From: Pseudorhodobacter sp.
GTDB lineage: Bacteria > Pseudomonadota > Alphaproteobacteria > Rhodobacterales > Rhodobacteraceae
Direction: 5' to 3'
Assembly (NCBI GenBank): GCA_014378345.1
Contig: JACMNW010000424.1
Location: forward strand, 1-6,177
Length of the DNA: 6,177 nt
Positions 1 to 5,865 of the stretch are shown one piece after another (the first letter of the stretch is position 1; every line of letters begins with the position of its first letter). A model generated the notes under the pieces. That model was not told the DNA's origin. It did no database searches and was given only the letters and a program-made list of their open reading frames with translations. Made by a program: the position numbers and the translations under genes.

Positions 1-1462
1 CGATCATTTCGCGCACGGCGCGGCGGGTGGCAGTGTAGGGGGCGATCGGCGCACAGATGGCAATGCCGCCGTTCTTGGTGATTTCAGACGCAACGTAGCC
101 AATGCGTTTGATGTTGATATCGCGGTGTTCCTTTGAAAAACCCAGTTCTGACGACAGGTTTTTACGCACCAGATCACCGTCAAGCAAGGTAACAGGCCGC
201 CCGCCCATTTCCATCAGCTTGACCATCAGAGCATTGGCAATGGTCGATTTGCCAGACCCGGAAAGCCCGGTGAAAAACACGGTGAAGCCCTGCTTATCCC
301 GCGCGGGCGAGGTTTTGCGCAACTGCTTGACGACCTCGGGGAAGGAAAACCATTCCGGAATGTGGATGCCTTCGCGCAGGCGGCGGCGCAGTTCGGTGCC
401 GGAAATATCCAGCACGGTGGATCCTTCGGGCACCTCGTTCGCAGGATAATACTGCGCCTTTTCCTGCACATAGACCATGTGTTTGAAATCGACCATGATG
501 ACGCCAATTTCAGCTTCATGTTCCTTGAAAAGAACTTGTGCGTCATAGGGGCCGTAGAAATCCTGACCTGCCGAGTTTTTGCCGGGGCCTGCGTGATCGC
601 GGCCCACGATGAAGTGGGTGCAGCCGTGGTTGCGGCGGATGATGCCGTGCCACACCGCTTCGCGCGGGCCCGCCATGCGCATGGCAAGGTTGAGAAGGCT
701 CATCGCGGTGGTGGATTGTGGGTATTTGTCCAACACCGCCTCGTAGCAGCGCACGCGGGTGAAGTGATCAACATCTCCGGGTTTGGTCATGCCAACAACC
801 GGGTGGATCAGCAGGTTCGCCTCTGCCTCACGTGCGGCGCGGAACGTCAGTTCCTGATGCGCGCGGTGCAAGGGATTGCGGGTTTGGAACGCCACGATTT
901 TGCGCCAGCCTACTTTACGGAAATAGGCGCGCAGTTCATTCGGAGTGTCGCGGCGGGCTTTGAAATCGTAATGCACAGGTTGCTGGATGCCGGTGATAGG
1001 TCCGCCAAGGTAAACAGCGCCGGCCTGATTGTGCAGATAGTTCACCGCAGGATGCGCCAGATCATCGGCACCGTAGACCATTTCAGCCTCGCGCACTTTG
1101 TTCGGCAACCATTTGTCGGTGACCGACAAGATGGCAAGGATCACGCCTTCCGCGTCACGCAGCGCAATGTCCTGGCCGGTTTCAATCTTGTCGGCGAATG
1201 CCTGGTTGACGTCGAGGTTGATGGGCATCGGCCACAGGCTGCCATCGGTCAGGCGCATGTTTTCAACAACGCCGTTGGTATCGGCCTGCGACAAAAACCC
1301 TTTAAGCGGGAAAAAGCCGCCGTTCATCAGCAGTTCCAGATCACACACCTGACGTTGGGTCAGATCCCAGGACGGCAAATTGCCCGCCTCGACTTTCAAT
1401 TTCATCGCGGAATCGTGGGATACATAAAGCTCAGGGATCGGGGTAAGATTGGACAGGGTCAT
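1..1462 (-). CDS. sat/cysC: Bifunctional sulfate adenylyltransferase / adenylylsulfate kinase (3' end cut by window edge)
   Basis: This enzyme activates sulfate in two steps in the cytoplasm: ATP sulfurylase makes APS from ATP and sulfate, and APS kinase phosphorylates APS to PAPS. The visible 487 residues begin MTLSNLTPIPELYVS at an ATG (1462-1460) preceded by a GTGAG ribosome-binding site six bases upstream. An N-terminal PUA-like domain (about 1-160) is followed by the sulfurylase catalytic domain, with QTRNPLHRAHQE at 193-204 (the HxxH nucleotide-binding motif) and GRDHAGPG from 287. The kinase domain starts near 390, with the P-loop GLSGSGKS at 399-406, LLDGD at 426-430, the APS-binding stretch GFSKEHRDINIKR at 441-453, and then CAPIAPYTATRR. 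I read the frame open throughout. Fused bacterial proteins of this type are usually about 570 residues, so roughly the last 80 are missing. trxB lies 178 bp upstream on the same strand. The long antisense ORF across this gene is a shadow. Confidence 0.97.
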   Translation of the reverse strand, partial: MTLSNLTPIPELYVSHDSAMKLKVEAGNLPSWDLTQRQVCDLELLMNGGFFPLKGFLSQADTNGVVENMRLTDGSLWPMPINLDVNQAFADKIETGQDIALRDAEGVILAILSVTDKWLPNKVREAEMVYGADDLAHPAVNYLHNQAGAVYLGGPITGIQQPVHYDFKARRDTPNELRAYFRKVGWRKIVAFQTRNPLHRAHQELTFRAAREAEANLLIHPVVGMTKPGDVDHFTRVRCYEAVLDKYPQSTTAMSLLNLAMRMAGPREAVWHGIIRRNHGCTHFIVGRDHAGPGKNSAGQDFYGPYDAQVLFKEHEAEIGVIMVDFKHMVYVQEKAQYYPANEVPEGSTVLDISGTELRRRLREGIHIPEWFSFPEVVKQLRKTSPARDKQGFTVFFTGLSGSGKSTIANALMVKLMEMGGRPVTLLDGDLVRKNLSSELGFSKEHRDINIKRIGYVASEITKNGGIAICAPIAPYTATRRAVREMI

Positions 1463-1640
1463 CGGTTACTCACTTTGTAAAAAAATCGTATCGCGGCGGA
1501 TTTATACCATCGCGGGGGCTGTAGCGCGGCAATGCGGCGAAATTCAAGCGAATGCGGTAACGCTGCCCCAAAAAGAGGCAAATTTCTTTGGTATGTTGCA
1601 ATCAGCGGGCGGAAATTCGCCCACCATTGCGATAGGTAGA
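1463..1640 (-). promoter_or_regulatory. trxB-sat intergenic region, possible sat promoter and weak hairpin
   Basis: This 178-bp spacer lies between the trxB stop and the sat start. Reading on the minus strand, a GGGCG/CGCCC hairpin with a six-base loop (1607-1622) begins about 20 bases after the trxB stop. It has no T-tract, so it is at best a weak terminator or an RNA-end stabiliser. A TATAAA hexamer (1506-1501) about 39 bases before the sat ATG could be a -10 element, but I see no convincing -35 at 16-18 bp from it. Whether sat has its own promoter or is read through from trxB cannot be decided here. Confidence 0.3.
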
Positions 1641-2585
1641 TCAGTGTTCTGTGCCCGCGAGGAATTTTTCAGCGTCCAAGGCTGCCATGCAGCCCATGCC
1701 CGCCGATGTCACCGCCTGTCGGTAGATGTGATCTGTCAGATCGCCCGCAGCGAACACGCCCGGAATGGCGGTTCGGGTGGAACCTGCCTCAACCTGCACA
1801 TAGCCGCCATTGTGTAGCGGCAGCTGGTCTTTGACCAGTTCTGACGCGGGCGCATGGCCGATGGCCACAAAGAAACCGTGGCAGGGTACGTCTTTCATCT
1901 CGCCCGTTTTCAGGTTGTGGGTGCGCACGCCGGTCACCGATGATGGCGCGTCGGTGCCCAGAACCTCGGTCACCTCACTATCCCATTGCATCACGATCTT
2001 GGGGTGCTTGAACAAACGGTCCTGCATGATCTTTTCTGCACGCAAGGTATCGCGTCGGTGGATCAGGGTGACTTTGGTGGCGAAGTTGGTGAGGAAAAGC
2101 GCTTCTCCCTCTGCCGTATTGCCGCCGCCGATGACGACCACTTCTTTGCCCCGGTAAAAGAAGCCGTCACAGGTGGCGCAGGCCGATACGCCAAAGCCCT
2201 TGAACTTTTCCTCGGACGGCAGGCCCAACCATTTGGCCTGCGCCCCTGTGGCCAAGATCACCGCATCGGCGGTGAAGGTGATGCCGCTATCTGCTTGGGC
2301 CACGAAGGGCCGCTTTGACAGATCGAGGCTGCTGATGTGGTCAGAGATCACTTCCGCCCCCATCGCCGTGGCATGGGCTTCCATCCGCACCATCAAGTCT
2401 GGCCCCATGACATGCGTATCACCGGGCCAATTCTCGACCTCAGTGGTGATGGTCAGCTGGCCGCCGGGTTGGATGCCCTGCACGAGGATGGGGTTTATCA
2501 TCGCGCGTGCGGCATAGACGGCAGCAGTGTAGCCCGCCGGACCGGAGCCGATGATCAAAACTTTCGTATGCCGTGTATCCGCCAT
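1641..2585 (-). CDS. trxB: Thioredoxin-disulfide reductase
   Basis: This cytoplasmic FAD enzyme transfers electrons from NADPH to thioredoxin, which then serves ribonucleotide reductase, protein disulfide repair and, in many bacteria, PAPS/APS reductase. The 314 residues match the usual low-molecular-weight family length. The FAD-binding GSGPAG is at 13-18, GGQLTITTEVENWPG at 41-55, the redox-active CATC at 136-139 (ACATCDGFFYRG context), the NADPH-domain GGGNTA at 153-158 with HRRD at 176-179, and the C-terminal FAD motif AAGDLTDHIYRQAVTSAG at 279-296. The ATG at 2585 follows a purine stretch (GGGGG, about six bases upstream) and puts the first beta strand (KVLIIGSG) at the expected position. 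One oddity is AEGEA at 158-162, where the family usually has AVEEA. The gene is divergent from the Lrp/AsnC regulator and upstream of sat on the same strand. Confidence 0.97.
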   Translation of the reverse strand: MADTRHTKVLIIGSGPAGYTAAVYAARAMINPILVQGIQPGGQLTITTEVENWPGDTHVMGPDLMVRMEAHATAMGAEVISDHISSLDLSKRPFVAQADSGITFTADAVILATGAQAKWLGLPSEEKFKGFGVSACATCDGFFYRGKEVVVIGGGNTAEGEALFLTNFATKVTLIHRRDTLRAEKIMQDRLFKHPKIVMQWDSEVTEVLGTDAPSSVTGVRTHNLKTGEMKDVPCHGFFVAIGHAPASELVKDQLPLHNGGYVQVEAGSTRTAIPGVFAAGDLTDHIYRQAVTSAGMGCMAALDAEKFLAGTEH

Positions 2586-2612
2586 CTTAGCCCCCAGAAT
2601 CTATAGGATGGT

Positions 2613-2641
2613 GATATATGGTGGGAACGGGGCCGCGGAAA
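2613..2641 (-). promoter_or_regulatory. Candidate trxB promoter
   Basis: On the minus strand, TTTCCG (2641-2636) and TATATC (2618-2613) are separated by exactly 17 bp, giving a sigma70-like arrangement about 28 bases upstream of the trxB ATG. The -35 is a poor match to TTGACA and the -10 a fair match to TATAAT. This is pattern matching only; no start site is known from the sequence. Confidence 0.35.
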
Positions 2642-2655
2642 GCCCCGGCACCTGC

Positions 2656-2725
2656 ATTGCGCAAAGCTGGCGTGTTTGTGAAGTGTTCGGTTAATTTATT
2701 GCGCAGTTGTGAAACATTATTGCGC
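2656..2725. promoter_or_regulatory. Three phased ATTGCGC repeats, candidate operator of the divergent regulator
   Basis: ATTGCGC occurs at 2656-2662, 2698-2704 and 2719-2725, all in the same orientation. The starts are 42 and 21 bp apart, i.e. four and two helical turns, which would place all three on one face of the DNA. The first is part of the palindrome TTGCGCAA (2657-2664). The second and third share the nine-base TTATTGCGC. A second short repeat, TTGTGAA, is interleaved at 2676-2682 and 2707-2713. The sites lie between the trxB and regulator starts. A multi-site, phased layout is what Lrp/AsnC octamers commonly bind, so autoregulation, with or without control of trxB, is a reasonable inference. 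Confidence 0.45.
2691..2720 (+). promoter_or_regulatory. Weak candidate promoter for the Lrp/AsnC gene
   Basis: TTAATT (2691-2696) and CATTAT (2715-2720) are 18 bp apart and would start transcription near 2727, about 45 bases before the chosen ATG. Both hexamers are partial matches. They overlap two of the ATTGCGC repeats, so a bound repressor would cover them. Confidence is low. Confidence 0.22.
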
Positions 2726-2771
2726 GGAGCGCGGCAAGCCCCTACATTCCGCCCCGAAATGGGAGAATGAA

Positions 2772-3272
2772 ATGTCTGCATCGAAACTTGATCCCATTGA
2801 TCGCCAGATCCTTGCCGAATTGCAGGCCGACGGGCGGATGACCAATGTGGAGCTGGCAAAGCGGGTGGGCATTTCAGCGCCGCCCTGCCTGCGCCGGGTG
2901 CGCACGTTGGAAGAGGCAGGTTATATCAACGGCTATCACGCCGATATCAATGCGCGGGAAATGGGCTTTGAGGTGCAGGTGTTCGCCATGGTGCGGCTGC
3001 GCAGCCAAGCCGAGGTTGATCTTTCGGCGTTTGAGAAACGCTGCCGCGAATGGCCCTTGGTGCGTGAATGCCATATGTTGAACGGCGAGATTGATTTTAT
3101 CTTGAAGTGCATGGCACCGGATTTGTCGACATTTCAGAATTTCCTGACCGAGGGGCTGACGTCCGCCGACAATGTGGCATCGGTGAAAACCAGTCTGGTG
3201 ATCCGTTGTGCCAAAGATCAACCCGGCTTGCCGTTTGATGTGCTGGAAGCGCGGCTGAATAAGACGGCGTAA
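2772..3272 (+). CDS. Lrp/AsnC-family transcriptional regulator
   Basis: The product is a 166-residue DNA-binding regulator of the leucine-responsive protein family, close in length to E. coli Lrp (164). An N-terminal winged helix-turn-helix covers about 6-60: LDPIDRQILAELQADGR at 6-22, then NVELAKRVGISAPPCLRRVR at 25-44, then LEEAGYINGYHADIN. A C-terminal RAM effector/oligomerisation domain follows from about 66 to 150, with the typical ECHMLNGEIDFILK at 99-112. I chose the ATG at 2772 because GGGAG lies six bases upstream and the protein then begins just before the conserved LDxIDRxIL. A GTG start 21 codons earlier would add non-homologous residues and run into the promoter region. The gene is divergent from trxB, suggesting self-control and perhaps control of trxB. 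The ligand cannot be deduced; it is not necessarily the global Lrp. No U-tract terminator is visible on this strand. Confidence 0.93.
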   Translation: MSASKLDPIDRQILAELQADGRMTNVELAKRVGISAPPCLRRVRTLEEAGYINGYHADINAREMGFEVQVFAMVRLRSQAEVDLSAFEKRCREWPLVRECHMLNGEIDFILKCMAPDLSTFQNFLTEGLTSADNVASVKTSLVIRCAKDQPGLPFDVLEARLNKTA

Positions 3273-3288
3273 GCGCCCGGGATGTGGT

Positions 3289-3341
3289 AAAAGGAAAAGG
3301 CGGCCCCTACAGATGTGCCAGAGAACACATCAAGGCCGCCT
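3289..3341 (-). terminator. Strong intrinsic terminator on the minus strand
   Basis: Read on the minus strand, AGGCGGCC (3341-3334) pairs with GGCCGCCT (3305-3298) in a perfect 8-bp stem. Inside it, after an asymmetric internal loop (TT against TGTAGG), GATGTG (3331-3326) pairs with CACATC (3317-3312) around an eight-base loop. The stem runs straight into TTTCCTTTT (3297-3289). On the plus strand the same hairpin is followed by CACCAG with no T-run, so it does not look like the regulator gene's terminator. Confidence 0.72.
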
Positions 3342-3409
3342 CACCAGAGCAACAACCCGAGTATCAGCCCTGAGAGACCGAACCGGTGCGATAAGAGGCG
3401 TGCATTCAT
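3341..3409 (-). CDS. Putative 22-residue leucine-rich hydrophobic micropeptide
   Basis: An ATG at 3409-3407 opens 22 codons that end in TGA at 3343-3341, exactly at the foot of the terminator hairpin. The peptide has a short basic start (MNARLLSHR) and a hydrophobic end (FGLSGLILGLLLW), with eight leucines in 22 residues, including rare-looking TTA and an ATA isoleucine codon. Its layout resembles both tiny membrane-associated proteins and leucine-rich leader peptides. There is no clear Shine-Dalgarno sequence in the roughly 26-base predicted 5' end, which weakens the case. There is no downstream same-strand gene for a leader peptide to control. Function unknown; I do not recognise a family. 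Confidence 0.33.
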   Translation of the reverse strand: MNARLLSHRFGLSGLILGLLLW

Positions 3410-3441
3410 TTCTGAACGTCTACGCCAGTGACCACCAACTA

Positions 3442-3470
3442 ACCATATTTACACCATCATTAGTAAACAA
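3442..3470 (-). promoter_or_regulatory. Candidate sigma70 promoter of the mini-transcript
   Basis: On the minus strand, TTGTTT (3470-3465) and TATGGT (3447-3442) are 17 bp apart. The -35 keeps the important TTG and the -10 keeps TAT and the final T. The predicted start is near 3435, about 26 bases before the micropeptide ATG. The match is moderate, but its position just upstream of an ORF-plus-terminator unit supports it. Confidence 0.42.
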
Positions 3471-3471
3471 G

Positions 3472-4056
3472 GCGTAAATGCGGCATTGTTCCTGTCAGCC
3501 ATGAAAACGAGCATATTGTCGCAGGATTGCGCCGTTTTTGGTGGATATCTGCTTATGAAAACCGCAATCATAGCAAGACTTTGCCGGATTTGGGTTCGGG
3601 TTGATGCTGCAATGATGCGAATCGTGCTGCATTGCAGAATCAACCGGTTGCCCTGTGATTGCCGTTTTCACTGGGCAGCAATCGCTTTTGGCCGTGGGGC
3701 CAGATGCATTTGAATATGTTTGAAGGCAGCAGGTCGTGTTTTTGTGCTGCGCGTCCAAGGCAGGATCAAATCTGCAGTTTTGCTTGCCACGGTCGCGGCT
3801 GCCAGCCAACGGCGTTTGGTCATTGTGTCAATCCTTTGTGCGTGTCCCTATTTTCGCAACAATGACAGAGCATTGCGGCCAGTGTTTGTTTGCAAATTTG
3901 GAAACAATCAGGGGTACGCAGCCTTGATTTGCCAAAATGTGACAGAGCGGCCGCGCCACATATTCCAATATTCGTTGGATAATTCACAACAAATGCGATG
4001 ATTGTTTCTTTGAATGCGGCGCTCAGGTGGCGATCAACGCCAAAATCTTGCCGGGA
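3472..4056. other. Intergenic stretch of about 585 bp with no supported gene
   Basis: Several overlapping ORFs of 63-104 codons exist on both strands here. None has a recognisable motif, a good ribosome-binding site or a domain-like composition, and their translations are rich in scattered Cys and His, as random frames are. The stretch looks more A+T-rich than the flanking genes. It contains a long imperfect inverted repeat (3599-3645) and a perfect 10-bp inverted pair (GAAACAATCA at 3901-3910, TGATTGTTTC at 3999-4008). No tRNA, insertion-sequence end or CRISPR repeat is visible. No clear terminator follows pgeF at its right end. Confidence 0.5.
3599..3645. repeat. Long imperfect inverted repeat (15 of 16 bp paired)
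   Basis: GGTTGATGCTGCAATG (3599-3614) pairs with CATTGCAGAATCAACC (3630-3645) with a single G/A mismatch, around a 15-base loop. It is the largest simple fold in the gap. Neither strand shows a T-run after it, so it is not an intrinsic terminator. It may be an RNA fold, a protein-binding site or a remnant of a small palindromic repeat element. Confidence 0.6.
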
Positions 4057-4809
4057 TTAAAGCCGTATTACGGAAATCAGGCGTCCATAATCCGCCTCGC
4101 CTGCATGGGTGGTGCGACGGTAGGAATAGAACCGGTCAGGATCGCTATAGGTGCAATGGCGTGTCCATTCGGCATGGCCTACCCCCGCTGCTCGCAGATG
4201 GTGCAGCCCGAAGCCGGGCAGATCGAACAAGTACCGGTCTGCGGCCCCTTTGATGAAAAAACGCGCGTTTTGTGGGTCATCCGTGATGAAACTATCAATA
4301 AATTCAGGTCCAACCTCATATGCAGATTGGCTGATCGTAGGGCCAATCACTGCGCGAATGCTTGCACGGGTGGCCCCCAGTGCCTCCATTGCCACAACAG
4401 TCGCCTCCAGCACGCCGTCCTTGGCACCACGCCACCCGGCATGGGCGGCGCCGATCACGCCTGCTTTGGCGTCTGCAAACAACACGGGCTGGCAATCGGC
4501 TGTCAACACGCCCAGCACAATGCCGGGGGTAGCTGTGACCATGGCATCAGCCAGTGGTCGGTCTGTAAAAAGCGCGTTCACAGTCACCACATCGGCAGAG
4601 TGAATCTGTTGGACGGTCAAAAGATGATCCGGTTCCACCCCCATGGCCCCCGCCACACGTGCGCGGTTAATGGCCACCACTTCGGACAGATCACTTGACC
4701 CCGGCCCACAGTTTAGCCCGTGAAAAATACCCGATGACGCCCCACCCTTGCGGGTAAAGAAGCCGTGCCGTAGCGGGGCCAAAGCATCAGAGGTAAGTAT
4801 TTCAAGCAT
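4057..4809 (-). CDS. pgeF: Peptidoglycan editing factor PgeF (YfiH / multicopper-oxidase-like laccase-domain family)
   Basis: The protein has 250 residues, normal for this family (COG1496, formerly DUF152). Known members, such as E. coli YfiH, remove wrongly incorporated L-serine from the UDP-MurNAc peptide precursor; relatives also act on purine nucleosides. The zinc-binding set is complete: H70 in QQIHSADV, C106 in TADCQP and H123 in AAHAGWRG. Also present are the N-terminal HGFFTRKGGASSGIF (15-29) and GPTISQSAYEVG (156-167). The ATG (4809-4807) directly abuts the midA stop with no gap (TGA-ATG) and has only a weak GGA upstream, so translation is probably coupled. It is the last gene of the lgt-midA-pgeF string. 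Identity is secure; the exact substrate in this organism is inferred from family. Confidence 0.95.
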   Translation of the reverse strand: MLEILTSDALAPLRHGFFTRKGGASSGIFHGLNCGPGSSDLSEVVAINRARVAGAMGVEPDHLLTVQQIHSADVVTVNALFTDRPLADAMVTATPGIVLGVLTADCQPVLFADAKAGVIGAAHAGWRGAKDGVLEATVVAMEALGATRASIRAVIGPTISQSAYEVGPEFIDSFITDDPQNARFFIKGAADRYLFDLPGFGLHHLRAAGVGHAEWTRHCTYSDPDRFYSYRRTTHAGEADYGRLISVIRL

Positions 4810-5865
4810 TCACGCAAATCCGGGTGGGGGCGGGCACTGTGCTGGGCAAATGGCCATCACTTTGAACAGCGTTCCCATTTCTGCAGCGTGGGTCAAGCGC
4901 CGAGTTGCGGTCAGGTGGTTTTCTAACGCCTGCCCGCTTAATCTGGTGGCAAGGCGGGCGGCCCGGGGATGAATTCCAAGGCGGGTAAGAAAGGCACCCT
5001 GATCTGTCAGCGGGCTGCAGATATCGAAGCCAGCGGCCACGGCAAGCGCCTCAAAATCCACATGGGCGGTCAGGTCTGCCATGCCGGGGTTAGCAAACGG
5101 GTTTTCGGGCGCGTGATTGCGCAGCGCCTGCAAGGTATCCCCCTTTGACCGCCAGCCGCCATAGTCGATGATAATTGCCACCCCGCCATGTTGGCGGATC
5201 AGCCCGGCCAAATGGGCGGCAATCGGGGCGGCACTTGGGCAAAGTTCAACGACTGTGCCGATGGCGTCTGAGGTAAACCGCGGATCGGGGCAGGGCATCG
5301 GGTCCGCCAGGCCAAGCGATAGTGTGCCATCGGTCAGGCCAACCATGCGCTGCCGCCAGCCATCAGGCCCGCGTTGAAACTGATCAATCGGCAGGGCGTC
5401 GAAAAATTCATTCGCCAGCAGGAATAGCGGCTGATCGGGCAGGTCTGCAGCACTATCCATCCACGTGGGCGCATATGCTGCAAGGGTCTTTGCCTGAACA
5501 CCGCGCAGGGTTTCGGATGCCTCAATCAAGACCACATTAACCGCAGCATGAAAGCCCGGCACACCCTTTGTGGCGCGCAAGACATCTGCCATTAACGTAC
5601 CACGGCCGGGGCCAAGTTCGGCAAGCGTAAAGCGCGCGGGCGATCCTTGATCCAGCCAAGTCTGGGCAATTGATAGGCCCAGCAATTCACCAAACATCTG
5701 GCTGATCTCTGGCGCGGTGATAAAATCACCGCCAGCGCCAAACGGATCGCGGGTGGAATAATAGCCGTGCTTGGGGTGCAAAAGACATTCGGCCATGTAG
5801 TCTGCCAGCGTGATCGGCCCGGTGGCACGGATGCGCCGGATCAAAAGATCCTCAAGCGGGGTCAT
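4810..5865 (-). CDS. MidA/NDUFAF7-family SAM-dependent methyltransferase
   Basis: This 351-residue protein belongs to COG1565. The mitochondrial relative NDUFAF7 methylates an arginine of the complex I subunit NDUFS2 during assembly; the bacterial substrate is less certain, and complex I is the natural guess. Visible motifs are ITLADYMAECLLHPKHGYY at 18-36, GDFITAPEISQMFGE at 46-60, the SAM-binding ELGPGRGTL at 83-91, NEFFDALPI at 152-160, IIIDYGGW near 231-238 and DLTAHVDF at 264-271. The frame stays open for 32 codons further upstream, but I chose the ATG at 5865 because it overlaps the lgt stop as ATGA, the family normally begins close to TPLEDLLIRRI, and the longer version would duplicate lgt coding sequence in another frame. 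No Shine-Dalgarno is seen, consistent with translational coupling to lgt. Confidence 0.93.
   Translation of the reverse strand: MTPLEDLLIRRIRATGPITLADYMAECLLHPKHGYYSTRDPFGAGGDFITAPEISQMFGELLGLSIAQTWLDQGSPARFTLAELGPGRGTLMADVLRATKGVPGFHAAVNVVLIEASETLRGVQAKTLAAYAPTWMDSAADLPDQPLFLLANEFFDALPIDQFQRGPDGWRQRMVGLTDGTLSLGLADPMPCPDPRFTSDAIGTVVELCPSAAPIAAHLAGLIRQHGGVAIIIDYGGWRSKGDTLQALRNHAPENPFANPGMADLTAHVDFEALAVAAGFDICSPLTDQGAFLTRLGIHPRAARLATRLSGQALENHLTATRRLTHAAEMGTLFKVMAICPAQCPPPPGFA

Larger units (their letters stand above)
3289..3435 (-). ncRNA. Predicted free-standing mini-transcript of about 147 nt carrying a 22-codon ORF
   Basis: This is inferred from a promoter-like pair just upstream, an intrinsic terminator at the end, and a short ORF between them, all on the minus strand in the order and spacing of a transcription unit. 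The end near 3289 follows from the terminator; the start near 3435 is placed about seven bases after the -10. No minus-strand gene follows before trxB, some 700 bp away and beyond the oppositely oriented regulator gene, so this is not an ordinary leader. It could be a small mRNA, a dual-function RNA or a base-pairing sRNA. I do not recognise the RNA family. Confidence 0.42.

Noticed and set aside
362..1480. A 372-codon plus-strand ORF across most of the sat/cysC gene
   Set aside because: It is antisense to a gene whose minus-strand frame carries every sulfurylase motif in order. Its translation has no recognisable domain. Long antisense frames are common in G+C-rich genes.
2709..2771. GTG start 21 codons upstream for the Lrp/AsnC gene
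   Set aside because: There is no ribosome-binding site, the region overlaps the repeat/operator and likely promoter, and the added residues do not match the family. The ATG at 2772 has GGGAG in front.
3298..3341. Hairpin considered as the plus-strand terminator of the Lrp/AsnC gene
   Set aside because: On the plus strand it is followed by CACCAG and not by Ts. The T-tract lies on the minus-strand side, so the terminator is assigned to the minus strand.
3689..3702. TGGCC/GGCCA hairpin considered as a terminator
   Set aside because: The stem is only 5 bp and there is no T-run after it on either strand.
3495..3809. 104-codon minus-strand ORF rich in Cys and His, considered as a small metal-binding protein
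   Set aside because: The cysteines and histidines are scattered with no repeated CxxC or zinc-ribbon spacing. There is no ribosome-binding site, and frames on both strands overlap it.
3864..3948. Repeated GACAGAGC (3864-3871 and 3941-3948), considered as a direct repeat or array
   Set aside because: There are only two short copies, the flanks do not align, and the spacing is not repeated, so chance is sufficient.
3720..4001. 93-codon plus-strand ORF with a short hydrophobic stretch
   Set aside because: There is no recognisable domain and no credible start signal, and it is one of three overlapping frames of similar length.
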